NCBI GenBank assembly: GCA_035578175.1
Contig: JAQMRL010000014.1
Span: 18,650,395-18,714,394 of the forward strand
DNA length: 64,000 nucleotides
Direction: 5' to 3'
From: Catonia carolina
Lineage: Eukaryota > Arthropoda > Insecta > Hemiptera > Achilidae
The notes under the pieces are model-generated. The model was not told the DNA's origin. It saw nothing but the letters and a program-made list of their open reading frames with translations, and searched no databases. Position numbers and translations under genes: made by a program. This document shows, piece by piece, positions 34,927 through 45,440 of the stretch; the first letter of the stretch is position 1; each line of letters starts with the position of its first letter.

Positions 34927-35696
34927 CATCATCATCATCTTCACTTCCAAGGATTAGGTTACATGAACCTGTTCCGGTACCCATCTCCCTCTCGGCCTCC
35001 CTACATCTCTTCTGCCAACTGGTTGATAATTTAAAGCTGCCACTGGCATCCTTTCGTTTGGCATTCTGTCCAGGTGACTACACCATCTTTGTCTATTTTT
35101 TATTATCTTTCCATGCAAAGACTGAACTGATAATGCGCTTCTAATATCCACGTTCCTTATTCTATCCATTCTGGTACATCCATGCACACTTCGTAAAAAC
35201 TTCATTTCCGCAGCTTGAATTTTACTATCGCTTTTAGCAGTATGCACCCAAGACTCACTGCCATATAGGAGTGTTGGAACCGCAATAGTGTTGAAAAATT
35301 TGAGGCGTGTTTCCTTCCTCGTTTTATTCTTCAGATGTCTGTGAATATTTCTACAAATATTCTGAAATTTGGCCAGTTTAACTGTTATGTCTTTATCAAA
35401 ATCGTATGAAACATCACTCCCAAGATATTGAAAATGTTTAACCTGTTCTATTGCTTTTCCATTCATCTCTATTCTCGTCCTTATTGTATATTTACCTTTA
35501 AAAGCCATAGTTTTAGATTTTGTGGATGATATTTCCAGACTGTATTGTTTTGCAACTTGTTCCAACATAAATACCGATTTTTGTAACTCGTCTTCATTCT
35601 GTTGTATTACAACTTTGTCATCCGCATATAAAAGAGAGTTCATAAAGAAGCCATCCGAGATTTGTATACCTGGGTCTACATTACATTTCCACGTTC
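34927..35696 (-). mobile_element. 5'-truncated LINE with 12-bp target duplication
   Basis: TCGAACGAACTT stands at 34915-34926 and again at 35697-35708, a perfect duplication of HINE sequence that marks both ends of a 770-bp minus-strand insertion. The 3' tail is (ATG)4 and only ~27 bp separate it from the stop codon, as in the LINE at 26.8 kb. Confidence 0.96.
34954..35696 (-). pseudogene. Non-LTR retrotransposon reverse transcriptase, C-terminal part
   Basis: The frame is open from the truncation point (about 247 codons) to its TAA. It includes the catalytic reverse-transcriptase motif LLYADD about 20 residues in, then the palm/thumb segment with LEISSTKSKTMAF, the FQYLGS motif, TLLYGSESWVHTAK, and a C-terminal GRRDVGRPRGRW. 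The upstream fingers, earlier palm motifs and endonuclease are missing. It is uninterrupted, which suggests a recent insertion that was dead on arrival through 5' truncation. Confidence 0.92.
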
Positions 35697-36440
35697 TCGA
35701 ACGAACTTAAAACTTGAAACTTAAGTTAGAAACCACTACCCGGCCCGACACGAACATTTTCATTAAAATCGGTCAACCGGAAGTAGTAGTTATTAGTGTA
35801 ATTTTTAACTTTTTTGCGATTTTCTCAAAAACGGGTCTTACGACTTATTTTTAAAATCGCCTGGTTTACTAAATTTTTTATGCTTTACGAGATAAGGTAG
35901 GCGTCATGTCTCCTGAAATTCTTGGAGAGGCTGTTTTCACGTAAAAACGTTTTTTTAAGATTGCTGCTTTAATATGCATTTCAGCACAAAAATGTATATA
36001 ATAAAAGTTATAGAGAATATAAAATCTTACAGCTGTTAACTGAGTTTTTTTGTACAACGCTAAGTGTAGCGGTAAATAGAGATTTTCTGTTTTTTCTCAC
36101 GAAAACGTGTTAAAAAATTATTTTTTTTAAGCTGTCAGCCTTTCCATGGATTTTACGACAAAAGTGTATAATGAAATTAACAGGAAATAAAAAAATCTAC
36201 AACGTTAATTAGAGCATTTTTCTCAACAGAGCCTACCTTAGCGTGAAAGAGTGATTTTCCGTATTTTTAAGCCGAACTGAGGTTGATTTTCATTTAGCGT
36301 CTTTCACTCATGATTAAAATTAGGTTATGTTTTTTAAGGTTAGTTCTTTTGTTTAAATCTAATGTTTTAATTTTAATTTAAGGCTATATTATTCATAATT
36401 TGCATTGGCAAGAGAAAGTTGTGTAAGTGCTTCACACCAG

Positions 36441-37368
36441 ATTTTTACTTTCGCTTGCCTATATGAATATATAGGAAGGAAAGTATTGTTTTCAAGTCGA
36501 TTTTAAGAAATCGAGTTTTCACCGGATCTACACGTTTTCAGACCTCCTGAACCCAAAAAACATGTTTTTAGCGATTGGTCTATGTGTGTGTGAACGGAAT
36601 ATCTCAAGAACGGAACATCGCACGAACTTGAAACTTAAAACTTAAGTTGCATACCACTACCGCACCCGACACGAACATTTTCATCAAATCGGTCAACCGG
36701 AAATAGTAGTTTATTTGTGTAATTTTTCACTTTTTTGCGATTTTCTCAAAAACTGGTCTTACGATATTTTTAAAAATCACCTGGTTTACTAAATTTTTTA
36801 TGCTCTACAAGACAGAGTACGCGCCATGGTTGCTGAAATTCTCGGTGAGGCTGTTTTCACGTAAAAAATTGTTTTGTAAGATTACGGCTTTAATATAAAT
36901 TTTAGCGCAAAAATTTATATAATAAAAGTTGTAGAGAATTTAAAAACCTACAACTTTTATTTCAAACATTTTTTTGTATAACACTTAATTTAGCGGTGAT
37001 TAGCGATTTTCTGTTTTTTTTCTCACGAAAACGTGTGAAAAATCGATTTTTGTAAGATTTCGGCCTTAGAATGCATTTACGACAAAAGTGTATAATCAAA
37101 TTTATAGGAAATTAAACGATCTGCAACGATTATTTAGAGCATTTTTTCTCTACAGAGCCTAGTTTAGCGTGAGAGCGTGATTTTCCGTATTTTTAAGCTA
37201 AACTGAGGTCGATTTTCATTTTGCGTCTTTTACTCATGATTAAAATTAGGTTATGTTATTAAAGTTAGCTTTTTGATTATTACTAATGTTTTATTAATAA
37301 TGTTAGGTTTATTGTAATTATTTGCATTGGCAAGAGAAAGTTGTGAGAGTGTTTCACACCAGATATTT
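36441..37368 (+). mobile_element. HINE-like repeat copy H31, head-to-tail after H30
   Basis: TTTTTACTTTCGCTTGCC begins in the T-run that ends H30. The microsatellite is minimal (TATGTGTGTGTG). The 3' end GTGAGAGTGTTTCACAC and CAGATATTT reaches 37368. Confidence 0.94.
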
Positions 37369-37724
37369 TGTATTATTACCAGGGTGTAAAAGAGGAACAA
37401 AAAAAAGTTGGAAAATTCAAATACAATTTTTAACTAAAATCATAGTAGGTTACAATGTACAGAGTTCATCGTTGAACTGATACATAATAATCTCTACAGA
37501 ATTGAATTTGTAAATAATGCAATAAACTGAAATATGATCTTCGGAAATCCCCTACGGGGTTAACATTTCAAATTTAATTTAATCCCGACCGTATTTGGAA
37601 TGGAGGTTTTAACGGATTACTGATATTCTGATCGAAATCCTTTGATATTATATTAATGTTTTATATTTATCTATTTACTTGCCACTGTGACTGCGCTCTG
37701 CACTGGATATTGCTATGAAGCCTT
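37369..37724. other. Unclassified spacer
   Basis: AT-rich, no recognisable feature. Confidence 0.5.
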
Positions 37725-37873
37725 AAGGTGCGGTTTGGTTTGTGCGATCGTCGCATACGATTGACGCAAAGGTTGGGTAGTTCCGTTTGTGCAGTGGAAC
37801 GTGTGATCCAACTGCACGGCCCGGTTAACCGAAACCCGATTTATCCGAAACGTCAAAAATACTGAGTATTTTT

Positions 37874-38187
37874 TTTTGTAATACCTAATTTTTGTACGTT
37901 GCAATCTGTTCAATTCAGAACAATAAGCAACCCCATGACCCAATTAGATGAGGATGATGTGTATGACGTATATATGAGGTGTAGTCTTGTACAGACTCAG
38001 GTCGACCATTCCTGAGAGAGTATGGTTAATTGAACCCCAACCATCAAAGTACACCGGTAACCACTGTCTAGCATTCAAATCCGTAAAAAAGTAACTACCT
38101 TTACTAGGATTTGAACCAGGAACTTTCGTCTCCGAAAATCAGCTGATTTTGGCGACGACTTTACCTCTAGACCAACCCGGTGGGTTG
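37874..38187 (-). mobile_element. tRNA-derived SINE, family B, copy 2, with target duplication
   Basis: TGAGTATTTTT lies at 37863-37873 and 38188-38198. On the minus strand the head is CCCACCGGGTTGGTCTAGAG with B-box GGTTCAAATCC, and the tail is poly-A plus TTACAAAA. Confidence 0.92.
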
Positions 38188-38198
38188 TGAGTATTTTT

Positions 38199-38705
38199 AA
38201 TGTAATTTTTCTACAGATAACTGTAATAAAAAACAATAAATAGGTACTAAATACTGTAAATTGTATTACTGTACCAAAATACTGTTTAAGCAAATTGAAC
38301 TGTACATTATAGCAAGTACTATAAGCGCGTCAGCTCGTGATCCGTGTGAGGAATTTCTGTTACGGCATGCAGTAAAACATTATACTATTCATAAAAAAAA
38401 ACATTTATCATAATGTTCTTGTCATTATAAAGTAACCTTTTGTTTTAGTATTTCAATTTATTCTATAATATAGTAACTCTTTTACTTTTCTTTCATTGTA
38501 TTTATTAATATTTTAGTAATTATTTACAGTTTGAGTCAGGCAGTCCTCAGGAATTAAAATATGCACGTAGCATAAAAAATAAGGAAATTAAAAAATAAAT
38601 ATTTCATAACATTAATTTATAGGCCTAAATAATTAGTAGCAAATTATGATTATGATTTTTTTTTTACCTCAGTCAAGTGGTTAAGCCAATTCTGGGTCCT
38701 TTACG
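38199..38705. other. AT-rich interior of the pogo-like region
   Basis: No further features seen. Confidence 0.45.
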
Positions 38706-38792
38706 CTATTCTTCATCACGGTTTTTTATAACTGATGCAATAATTTGTCGCACTTCCGAATGAATTACCGCTTTATTTTTCCGGGAAGACAT
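38706..38792 (-). pseudogene. Short possible transposase-like N-terminus
   Basis: The minus strand reads MSSRKNKAVIHSEVRQIIAS followed by VIKNRDEE and a stop, 28 codons. The composition and helix-like pattern look protein-like, and the start resembles N-termini I associate with insect transposon-derived proteins, but I cannot name the family. Sequence after the stop (GTAAAGGACCC...) does not continue. Confidence 0.3.
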
Positions 38793-39419
38793 ATTAAAAT
38801 AAAACAAAATATATAAAAAATACACGTTGAAATTTACCTAACACAAAACAAATAACTTTTGGCACGTTAACACACTTTAATTTTAAAATAAAAATCACTT
38901 TAGTGATCAAAAATCATGAATAACGATTAACACATCCGAGACGCATTACCTAGCACAAATGTACAACTGTATATTGTGACACGTGTATCCGTTGTGAAAA
39001 GCAATAATACGTAGGCCTATGATAAATAAATACATAGACATAATAATAATATTTACATGATGACTAAATGTTTTTGTACTGCCCAATAAGATAAATATAT
39101 TACTCACATTCTATTAGGCCACCCGTCCCACTTCCCCAGGCGACAGAGATCATGAGCTGGCGCGCGTATAGTAAATTATGCCTGCATGACATTCAGCACT
39201 GCACACAGGATTTTTACCGATAACATAAGTATTTTCCTTGAAGCGGAAGCCTACTACTAGACCTACTGTTTATTTTGGCCACATCAACTTTGCTGCAAAT
39301 AGTCAGTTAGTACTGTATTGTGGTTGAATGGGTACGGTAGTGTCTTGGTAGTGTCTTTCGTTTTGTGCCTAATTAGTGTTACTTACGTACTGGCAGTGGA
39401 AGCGAAATGATATTTAACA

Positions 39420-39584
39420 ATGTCGTGTAAACGTAAACGCTTGGTCAAAACCATCGAAGCGACCCCCACTGATGGACTTGTAGTTGAACGTTGGAGGTAC
39501 ATTTTGGTAAGAAAAAGAATGGAAAATAAACCCAAAAAAAATGTCGGACTTTTCAAAAAAATAATTAAAATATTTGACAATTAA
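39420..39584 (+). pseudogene. Possible pogo transposase N-terminal remnant
   Basis: A 54-codon frame begins MSCKRKRLVKTIEA, similar to the MS.KRKR..LTIE start of pogo/Tigger/jerky transposases, and lies within pogo-like ends. It diverges from the expected helix-turn-helix soon after, and runs toward the right end with no space for a catalytic domain. It may be coincidence. Confidence 0.35.
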
Positions 39585-40121
39585 ATCGTCCGAGTAAAAG
39601 ATTTAGGACACAGTAATATTTTTTTTACAATAAAAAACAATTTTCTTGTTATTCTAAAAAAAACCCGGCTTATCCGAAATCGGCTTATTTCGGATTAGCG
39701 GAAGTTTACTGTATCTATTAGACGATGAAAGCAAGTTTGAAAAATCAAATAGTTGTAGTTTTTCTGCAGCTAACTCAATGAGTTTTTCAATGAGTTTTCA
39801 ATCGTCTCTGGAAAACTCATTTTAAACTTCCAGACGCATCGACTGCTGAAGGTGACTGGTTCCTAAAGCAGTCGATGCAGCCGACGCATGCGATCTCTTG
39901 CGTCGGACGCATAAACGGAACAAGCCCTTAAGAAATCCATTTGATGAGTAATGCCAGTGACGCATTCAGCAGTTTCATGCAGTAATGGCATGCGACGATT
40001 GCACAAACGAAACCGCAGCTATAGAGATTGGTATGAATTAATATTTGTATTCTTAATTTCTATTACACCCATAGCAGGTAGGATGGTTGAATTAATTTTC
40101 TTTGATCAGTTTCTAGTGCTA

Positions 40122-40450
40122 CAAAAAATAGTTCTGTTTCTTATCACATAGTCAGCCAATTATATGACTGAACTATTTAAGAACAGAAGAGGTAGGGGTG
40201 TAAAAGACACTAGTCACAGTTATCTCCTTTGAGAGTAATGAGTTTCACAATGCAGCCAGACCCTGTGGTGAGTGAAGGGAAGGTGTCATTTGCAGAGTGG
40301 AAAAAGGGTGCTTTTCGGAGAGCCTGGCATGCTAATAAGCATACTTTTCTACTCAGGGAGGAAGGCAATAGTAAACCACTTCACTCCTCGTTTTTACTTA
40401 GTAAAACCTCTACAGGTTCAAACCAGCCTTTCGGCTGTTGACCTAAACAA
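40122..40450 (-). mobile_element. tRNA-like SINE, family D, copy 4
   Basis: Body from AAATAGTTCTGTTTCTTATC through CAGACCCTGTGGTGAG to the head GGCTGTTGACCTAAACAAC. It is followed immediately by HINE fragment H32. Confidence 0.88.
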
Positions 40451-40451
40451 C

Positions 40452-40626
40452 AATCAAATTTATTAAAAATTAAAAGATCTACAATTTTTATTTACAGCAT
40501 TTTCTCTACAGAGCCTAGTTTACAGTTAAAAACTGATTTTCCGTATTTTTAAGCGAAACTGAGGTTGATTTTCATTTTGTGTCTTCCACTGATAATTAAA
40601 ATTATGATAGGTTTATAGAGGTTAGT
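40452..40626 (+). mobile_element. HINE fragment H32
   Basis: 3' block from ATCAAATTTATTAAAAATTA through CTCTACAGAGCCTAGTTTA to GAGGTTAGTTTTT. It is cut before the terminus by the 5' end of H33, at a T-run. Confidence 0.85.
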
Positions 40627-40764
40627 TTTTACTTTCTCTTGCCTATATGAATAATATATAGGAAGGAAAGTATTGTTTTCATGTCGATTTTTCGAAATCG
40701 AGTTTTGACCGGATCAACACATTTTCAGACCCCGTGAACCCAACAATCATGTTTTTAGCGATTG

Positions 40765-40827
<63 letters not shown>

Positions 40828-41614
40828 CAGAATATCTCAAGAACGGAACATCGTACGAACTTGAAACTTGAAACTTAAGTTACGTACCACTACCGGACCC
40901 GACACGAACATTTTCATCAAAATCGGTCAACCGAAAGTAGTATTTTTTTCATGTAATTTTTCACTTTTTTGCGATTTTCTCAAAAACTGGTCTTACGATT
41001 TTTTTAAAAATCGGCTGGTTCACTCAATTTTTTATGCTCTACAGGTAGAAGACAGCGTAGGCGCTATGTCTGCTGAAATTCTTGGTGAGGCTGTTTTCAC
41101 GTAAAAAAATAGTTTTTTAAGATTACGGCTTTAATATGCATTTTAGCACAAAAATTTATTTCATAAAAGTTGTAGAAAATTTAAAACCTACAACTTTTAT
41201 TTTTAACATTTTTTTGTATAACGCTCAGTTTAGCGGTAATTAGCTATTCTCTTTTTTTTCTCACGAAATCGTGTAAAAAATCGATTTTTTAAAGATTTCG
41301 GCTTTAGTACGCATTTTACGACAAAAGTGTATATAATCGAATTTATAGGAAATTAAAAGATGTACAACTTTTAATTGAAGCATTTTTTCTATAGAGCCTA
41401 GTTTAGCGTAAAAGAGTGATTTTTGGCATTTTTAAGCTAAATTGTGGTTGATTTTCACTTTACGTTTTTCACTCATGGTTAAATTAAGATTAAGTTATGT
41501 TTTTTGAGGTTAGTTTTTTTTGTTTATTTCTAATGTTTTATTATTAATGTTGGGTTTATTGTTAATTATTTGCATTGGCAAGAGAAAGTCGTGTGAGTGT
41601 TTCACACCAGATTT
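40626..41614 (+). mobile_element. HINE-like repeat copy H33, full length
   Basis: The 5' end TTTTTACTTTCTCTTGCC arises within the T-run of H32. The (GT)n is at 40767-40824. The 3' end is CGTGTGAGTGTTTCACACC and CAGATTTTTTTTT. Confidence 0.94.
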
Positions 41615-42045
41615 TTTTTTTGTTTATTTCAAATGTCAGACCACCGGGTTGATCTAGAGGTAAAGTTGTCGCCAAAATCAGCTGTTCAACAGCTGATTTT
41701 CGGAGACAAAGTTCCTGGTTCAAATCCTAGTAAAGGTAGTTACTTTTATACGGATTTGAATACTAGACAGTGGTTACCGGTGTACTTTGATGGTTGGGGT
41801 TCAATTAACCATACTCTCTCAGGAATGGTTGGCCTGGGTCTGTACAAGACTACACCTCATTTACACGTCATACACATCATCCTCATCTCATTGGGTCATG
41901 GGGTTGCTTATTGTTCTAAATTGAACAGATTGCAACGCACACAAATTAGGAATAAAAAAAAAATTCAAATGTTTTATTACTAAGTTAGGTTATATTGCTC
42001 AATTTTTGCATCGGCAAGAGAAAGTTATATGACACCAGATTTTTT
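41615..42045 (+). mobile_element. HINE 3' fragment H34 in tandem with H33, split by SINE B
   Basis: The T-run after H33 continues as TTTGTTTATTTCAAATG, part of the 3' block; after SINE B3 it resumes at TTTTATTACTAAGTTAGG and ends GGCAAGAGAAAGTTATATG, ACACCAGATTTTTTTT. A small deletion removed half of the hairpin. Confidence 0.85.
41637..41963 (+). mobile_element. tRNA-derived SINE, family B, copy 3, with 9-bp target duplication
   Basis: TTCAAATGT flanks it at 41628-41636 and 41964-41972. The head CACCGGGTTGATCTAGAG, B-box GGTTCAAATCC and poly-A tail AAAAAAAAAA are intact. This is the cleanest family B copy. Confidence 0.95.
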
Positions 42046-42489
42046 TTGTATTGGAATGTATTTATTGGGTACAAATTTTGATAGCTTACGAGATTTGTTT
42101 ATTTATATAAATTTATGTATACCTTCACGTGAAGCTTCCCATTGTAACAGTATTATGTATTCGCTGTTAAGAGACAATACACTCGATACACTCCGGATGG
42201 ATTGTGTAAGGTAATTGATATTTCATGTAATCTAACATAGCGAGCTGCCGTATTGATGGAAGTTCGATGAACAATCTAGAACAGAGTGAAACATTGAAGC
42301 GAGACTGATTATCTCGTTAACTGATTAATTTAATTTCACCATATTGCGTTAATGTTAATTGCATGTTGTAAGCGGCATCCAGGCCAACGATCCCTCTGGA
42401 AATTGCTAATACATCATCCTAATCATAACTATATTTGTATCAATTACATTTTCCTATTTTTATAATTGATGTGGGAGTTTATAATAATA
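42046..42489. other. Unclassified spacer
   Basis: No features recognised. Confidence 0.5.
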
Positions 42490-42491
42490 TA

Positions 42492-43303
42492 CAGGGTGAT
42501 TCACGAAGATATGCAGAAAATTTTGGAGCTCATTGTACATGTAAAAATAATGAAAAAAGTTTATATAAACATGGGTTCGTAAATGCTTCGTTTCCGAGTT
42601 ACGGCTAGTGAAAGTTTCGCCCGGATTTCAGCACACCAGGTGAAATGAGGTCTTCCTGAAATTCTGGTAAGATGATTAAGGAGCGATTTAATCATTTCTC
42701 ATGGTTTTTGATCTGATAAATTGAATAAAACAGGTCCCAGAACTGTAAGTTAAATAGTTTTTAAGAAAACCAGTGACAAATGCAAAAATTGGAGTGAAAA
42801 TATTTTTTCATCTTTGGGCAAGAATAACTTTGTTATTTCACCAAGAAACAGTTAACATTTTTGAATAAAACATGTAGAAAATGTTATTCTGAACAAACCG
42901 GTGTAAGTAAAGTACACAGAAAGCGAATAGATGTTTGATAAAATGAATTTTTATTCATAACAGTACAAAGTAAAATTAACCGGAAAAACAAAGATGAAAA
43001 AATGTGTTTTTTTCACTCCATCTTTTTGCATTTGACACTGTTTTTCTCAAAAACTATTTAACTTACAGTACTGGGACCTATTTTATTCAATTTATCAGGT
43101 CAAAAACCATAAGAAACGATTGAATTCGAGAATTTCAGGAAGACCTCATTTCACCTGGTGAGCTGAAATCCGGGGGAAATCTTTAACAAGCCGTAACTCG
43201 GTAACTAAGCATTTCTGGACCCATGTTTATATAAACTTTTTTCATTATTTTTACATGTACAATGGGCTCCCAAAGTTTCTGCATATCTTTGTAAATCACC
43301 CAG
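42492..43303. mobile_element. CAGGGTG foldback element 2
   Basis: The ends CAGGGTGATTCACGAAGAT and, in reverse, CTGGGTGATTTACAAAGAT are inverted, and the arms (each ~350 bp) stay aligned almost to the centre near 42900. TA flanks on both sides (42490-42491, 43304-43305). Internal motifs match the foldback at 16833. It has no coding capacity. Confidence 0.93.
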
Positions 43304-43360
43304 TATTAAATAACTACGAGGTGTGGCTATTAAATAACGAGACTGACGTAAAATATCTTA

Positions 43361-44196
43361 TCTATATATATATATATATATATAGCGAGCAGCTTTTTTC
43401 AACACGATTTTAACCACCTGAAACTTTACCAATTTTCCCCGAAGTGGGCTCAAATGAATCGTCTGTACGAGTAGATTTGCAGAAAACTATCCAAAATCAA
43501 ATATTTCGATTTATGACCGTAAAATAGGAAGTATAAAATAGATTGGAGAGGGGGCAAGTTCAACGAACTGAAGTATAGGCCTCTCTCTTTCTCTATCTAT
43601 CCCTCCCACATCTCGCACAGCTATTTCAGTTTGGGAGGGGGCTACTAACACTGTTTTCTTCAGGCAACCACACTGATATAATTTTCTTCATTTTATTTGG
43701 CCTGCCTCCTCACATTTTAGAATTAAAGGTTGGTGCCATAGCAATTCTGTTACGTAACATCAACGTAATCAGTGGGTTAATGAATGGCACAAGACTGGTG
43801 GTGAAAAGAATGTACGAAAAGTTTCTTGATTTACAAGTCATAACAGGGGTAGCCAAATGCAGAAGGGTTTTACTACCGCGGTTAGATCTAACCCCTTCGG
43901 ATGGTACTTTGCCATTTACATTTAAGAGAAAACAGTTCCCCATCCGTTTAGCATTTTTTTGCGATTACAATAAATAAATCTCAAGGCCAAACATTCAACA
44001 AAGTTGGCCTTTATCTGCCACAGCCGGTATTTTCACATGGACAATTTACGTTGCTATGTCACGTGTCAGATCATTTGATAGCCTAAAAGTTCAAATAATG
44101 CCACACAACAATAAAACAAAAAATGTTGTTTACAGAGAAGTTCTATAAAAACAAATTTACACTTTTGTGCGGGTTTTTCCGCACAGGTTCACCTAG
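43361..44196 (+). mobile_element. Helitron, complete ends, inserted in the mariner
   Basis: Starts TCTATATATATA after an A (43360) and ends with a hairpin TGTGCGG-GTTTTT-CCGCACA (44167-44186) followed 7 bp later by CTAG (44193-44196) and then T. This is the textbook Helitron 3' structure and A^T insertion without target duplication. The adjoining mariner sequence CGTAAAATATCTTA^TTTTTATTTATA aligns with the uninterrupted other mariner arm. The 836-bp copy retains only the end of the helicase gene, so it is non-autonomous. Confidence 0.96.
43702..44148 (+). pseudogene. Helitron PIF1-like helicase, C-terminal remnant
   Basis: LPPHILELKVGAIAILLRN, NGTRLVVKRM and PFTFKRKQFPIRLAF match the conserved segment before helicase motif V in Helitron proteins. 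Motif V (TINKSQGQTF) follows after a frameshift at the T-run near 43950, and motif VI (VAMSRVRS) after a second frameshift near 44050. The frame then ends at a natural-looking TAA (44146-44148), 19 bp before the 3' hairpin. The replication-initiator domain and ATP-binding motifs I-IV are absent. Confidence 0.92.
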
Positions 44197-44213
44197 TTTT
44201 TATTTATACATAA

Positions 44214-44822
44214 TCACTTATTATCACCTTCAATATACACTCCTTCTCTATCCCTACAACGCTCCATGCGAATTTTCCATTGTTGGAAACAGTACTGGAA
44301 GTCATTTTCTGTCGGCTCCTTCAGGACACGTTCCGCTTTCTCTTTTACAGCTTCCACAGACTCAAATCTTGCCCCTTTTAATGCATATTTTACCTAAGGG
44401 AACAGGTTGACGTCACATGGTGCAAGATCTGGTGAATAAGGTAGATTTTCTGACACTGAGATGCTGTACTTGGCTAGGAACCTCTTGACAGATAACGCGG
44501 AATCAGCTGGCGCATTGTCTTGGTGGAGAGCCTATGATTTGTCCTTCCACATTTCGGGGCGTTTTTTCCTACCTCTTTGACGTAGTTTAGAAAGTACTTC
44601 AAGGTAGTAATATTGATTAATTGTTTGACCTACAGGAACCCAGTAAAGGTACACAACCCCACGGATATTTTAAAAAAATCGTCATTGCGTTAAATTTTTA
44701 CTTGCTCATTCGAGTTTTTTTGGCTCTCGGTGAAGTTCGGCTCTTCCAGTGCATGGATTGGCGCTTCGTTTCCGGATCATAAGTAAAACCAAGTTTTATC
44801 ACATGTTATTATCCTCTAACTG
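44214..44822 (-). pseudogene. mariner transposase, C-terminal half, degenerate
   Basis: The minus strand shows YDPETKRQSMHWKSRT near 44730-44780, a decayed catalytic region with the YSPDLAPCD motif near 44430, and the C-terminal YIEGDNK ending at stop 44214-44216. Several stops and frameshifts occur. The N-terminal DNA-binding half is missing. Confidence 0.88.
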
Positions 44823-45011
44823 TTTCCTAAGGTGAAATCTGCATTAAAAGGGACAAGATTTGTGTCTGTGGAAGCTGTAAAAGAGAAAGCGGCAAGTGTA
44901 TAGAAGGAGCTGACAGAAGATGACTTCCAGGACTGTTTTAAAAAATGGAAAATTCACATGGAGCGTTGTAGTGATAGAGAAGGAGTGTATATTGAAGGTG
45001 ACAATAAGTGA
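44823..45011 (+). pseudogene. mariner transposase C-terminus, inverted second copy
   Basis: The plus strand reads PKVKSALKGTRFVSVEAVKE, one in-frame stop, then ELTEDDFQDCFKKWKIHMER and YIEGDNK. It is homologous to the last ~60 codons of the left arm but on the opposite strand, with differences that show it is not a perfect recent copy. Confidence 0.92.
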
Positions 45012-45118
45012 TTATGTACAAAATTAAAATAAAATTTTTTACAACGTCAGTCTCGTTATTTAATAGCCACACCTCGTATATTTAGACAGTATGTTGGAAT
45101 AATAACGAAACTTTTTTT

Positions 45119-45440
45119 AAAAATCTGGTGTGGAACATTCATACAACTTTCTCTTTCCAATGCAAGTAATTAACAATTTAACCGAACATTACAAATAAAA
45201 CATTAGAAATAAAAAAATTAACCTCAATGAACATAACCTAATTTTAATTACGAGTGAAAGACGCAAAATAAAAACCAACCTAAATTTGGATTAAATATAC
45301 GGAAAACTAACCTTTCACGCTAAATTAGGCTCTGTAGAGAAATATGCTCTAAATAAAAGTTGTACATCTTTTAATTTTCTATAAAGTTTAGTATGTACAC
45401 TTTTGTCATGCTAAATGCTCTGGAGAAAATCTCTCGACTC
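45119..45440 (-). mobile_element. HINE 3' half H35
   Basis: Runs from AAATCTGGTGTGGAACATTC to TTTTGTCATGCTAAATGC. The 5' half is absent; it is joined to H36 in inverse orientation. Confidence 0.9.

Larger units (their letters stand above)
34706..36444 (+). mobile_element. HINE-like repeat copy H30 with LINE insertion
   Basis: The 5' end TTTTTACTTTTTCTTGCC, GT/GC tract and a G-run (34881-34889) are followed by a LINE at 34927-35696. The element resumes at AAAACTTGAAACTTAAG and ends at the 3' hairpin and CAGATTTTT (36444). The final Ts are shared with the start of H31. Confidence 0.93.
37811..39711. mobile_element. Diverged pogo-like element
   Basis: The right end in reverse reads (TA)CAGTAAACTTCCGCTAATCC, then GAAATAAGCCGATTTCGG. 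The left side (CCGGTTAACCGAAACC, then GATTTATCCGAAAC) is an imperfect inverted match, although its first bases are degraded. CAGTA..TCCG ends are typical for pogo/Tigger. A SINE B copy is inserted at 37874-38187. Confidence 0.55.
37725..40020. mobile_element. Composite region bounded by an inverted repeat
   Basis: AAGGTGCGGTTTGGTTTGTG and CGATCGTCGCAT (37725-37756) match in reverse the sequence at 39989-40020 (ATGCGACGATTGCACAAACG, AACCGCAGCT). A second inverted-looking block near the right side (39850-39930) has the same GACGCA/CGTCGG flavour. This suggests an outer DNA transposon whose interior was taken over by a pogo-like element. Target duplications were not resolved. Confidence 0.5.
43317..45076 (-). 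mobile_element. mariner with inverted duplicated end, split by a Helitron
   Basis: Ends CGAGGTGTGGCTATTAAATA and its perfect inverse (45057-45076) continue inward as ACGAGACTG. TA is duplicated at 43315-43316 and 45077-45078. Both halves carry a mariner transposase C-terminus, minus strand on the left and plus strand on the right, so one end replaces the normal N-terminal half. Without the 836-bp Helitron the element is about 924 bp. It starts only 11 bp after foldback 2. Confidence 0.95.

Noticed and set aside
44123..44410. 95-codon plus-strand frame
   Set aside because: Crosses the Helitron/mariner boundary and is antisense to the mariner C-terminus.
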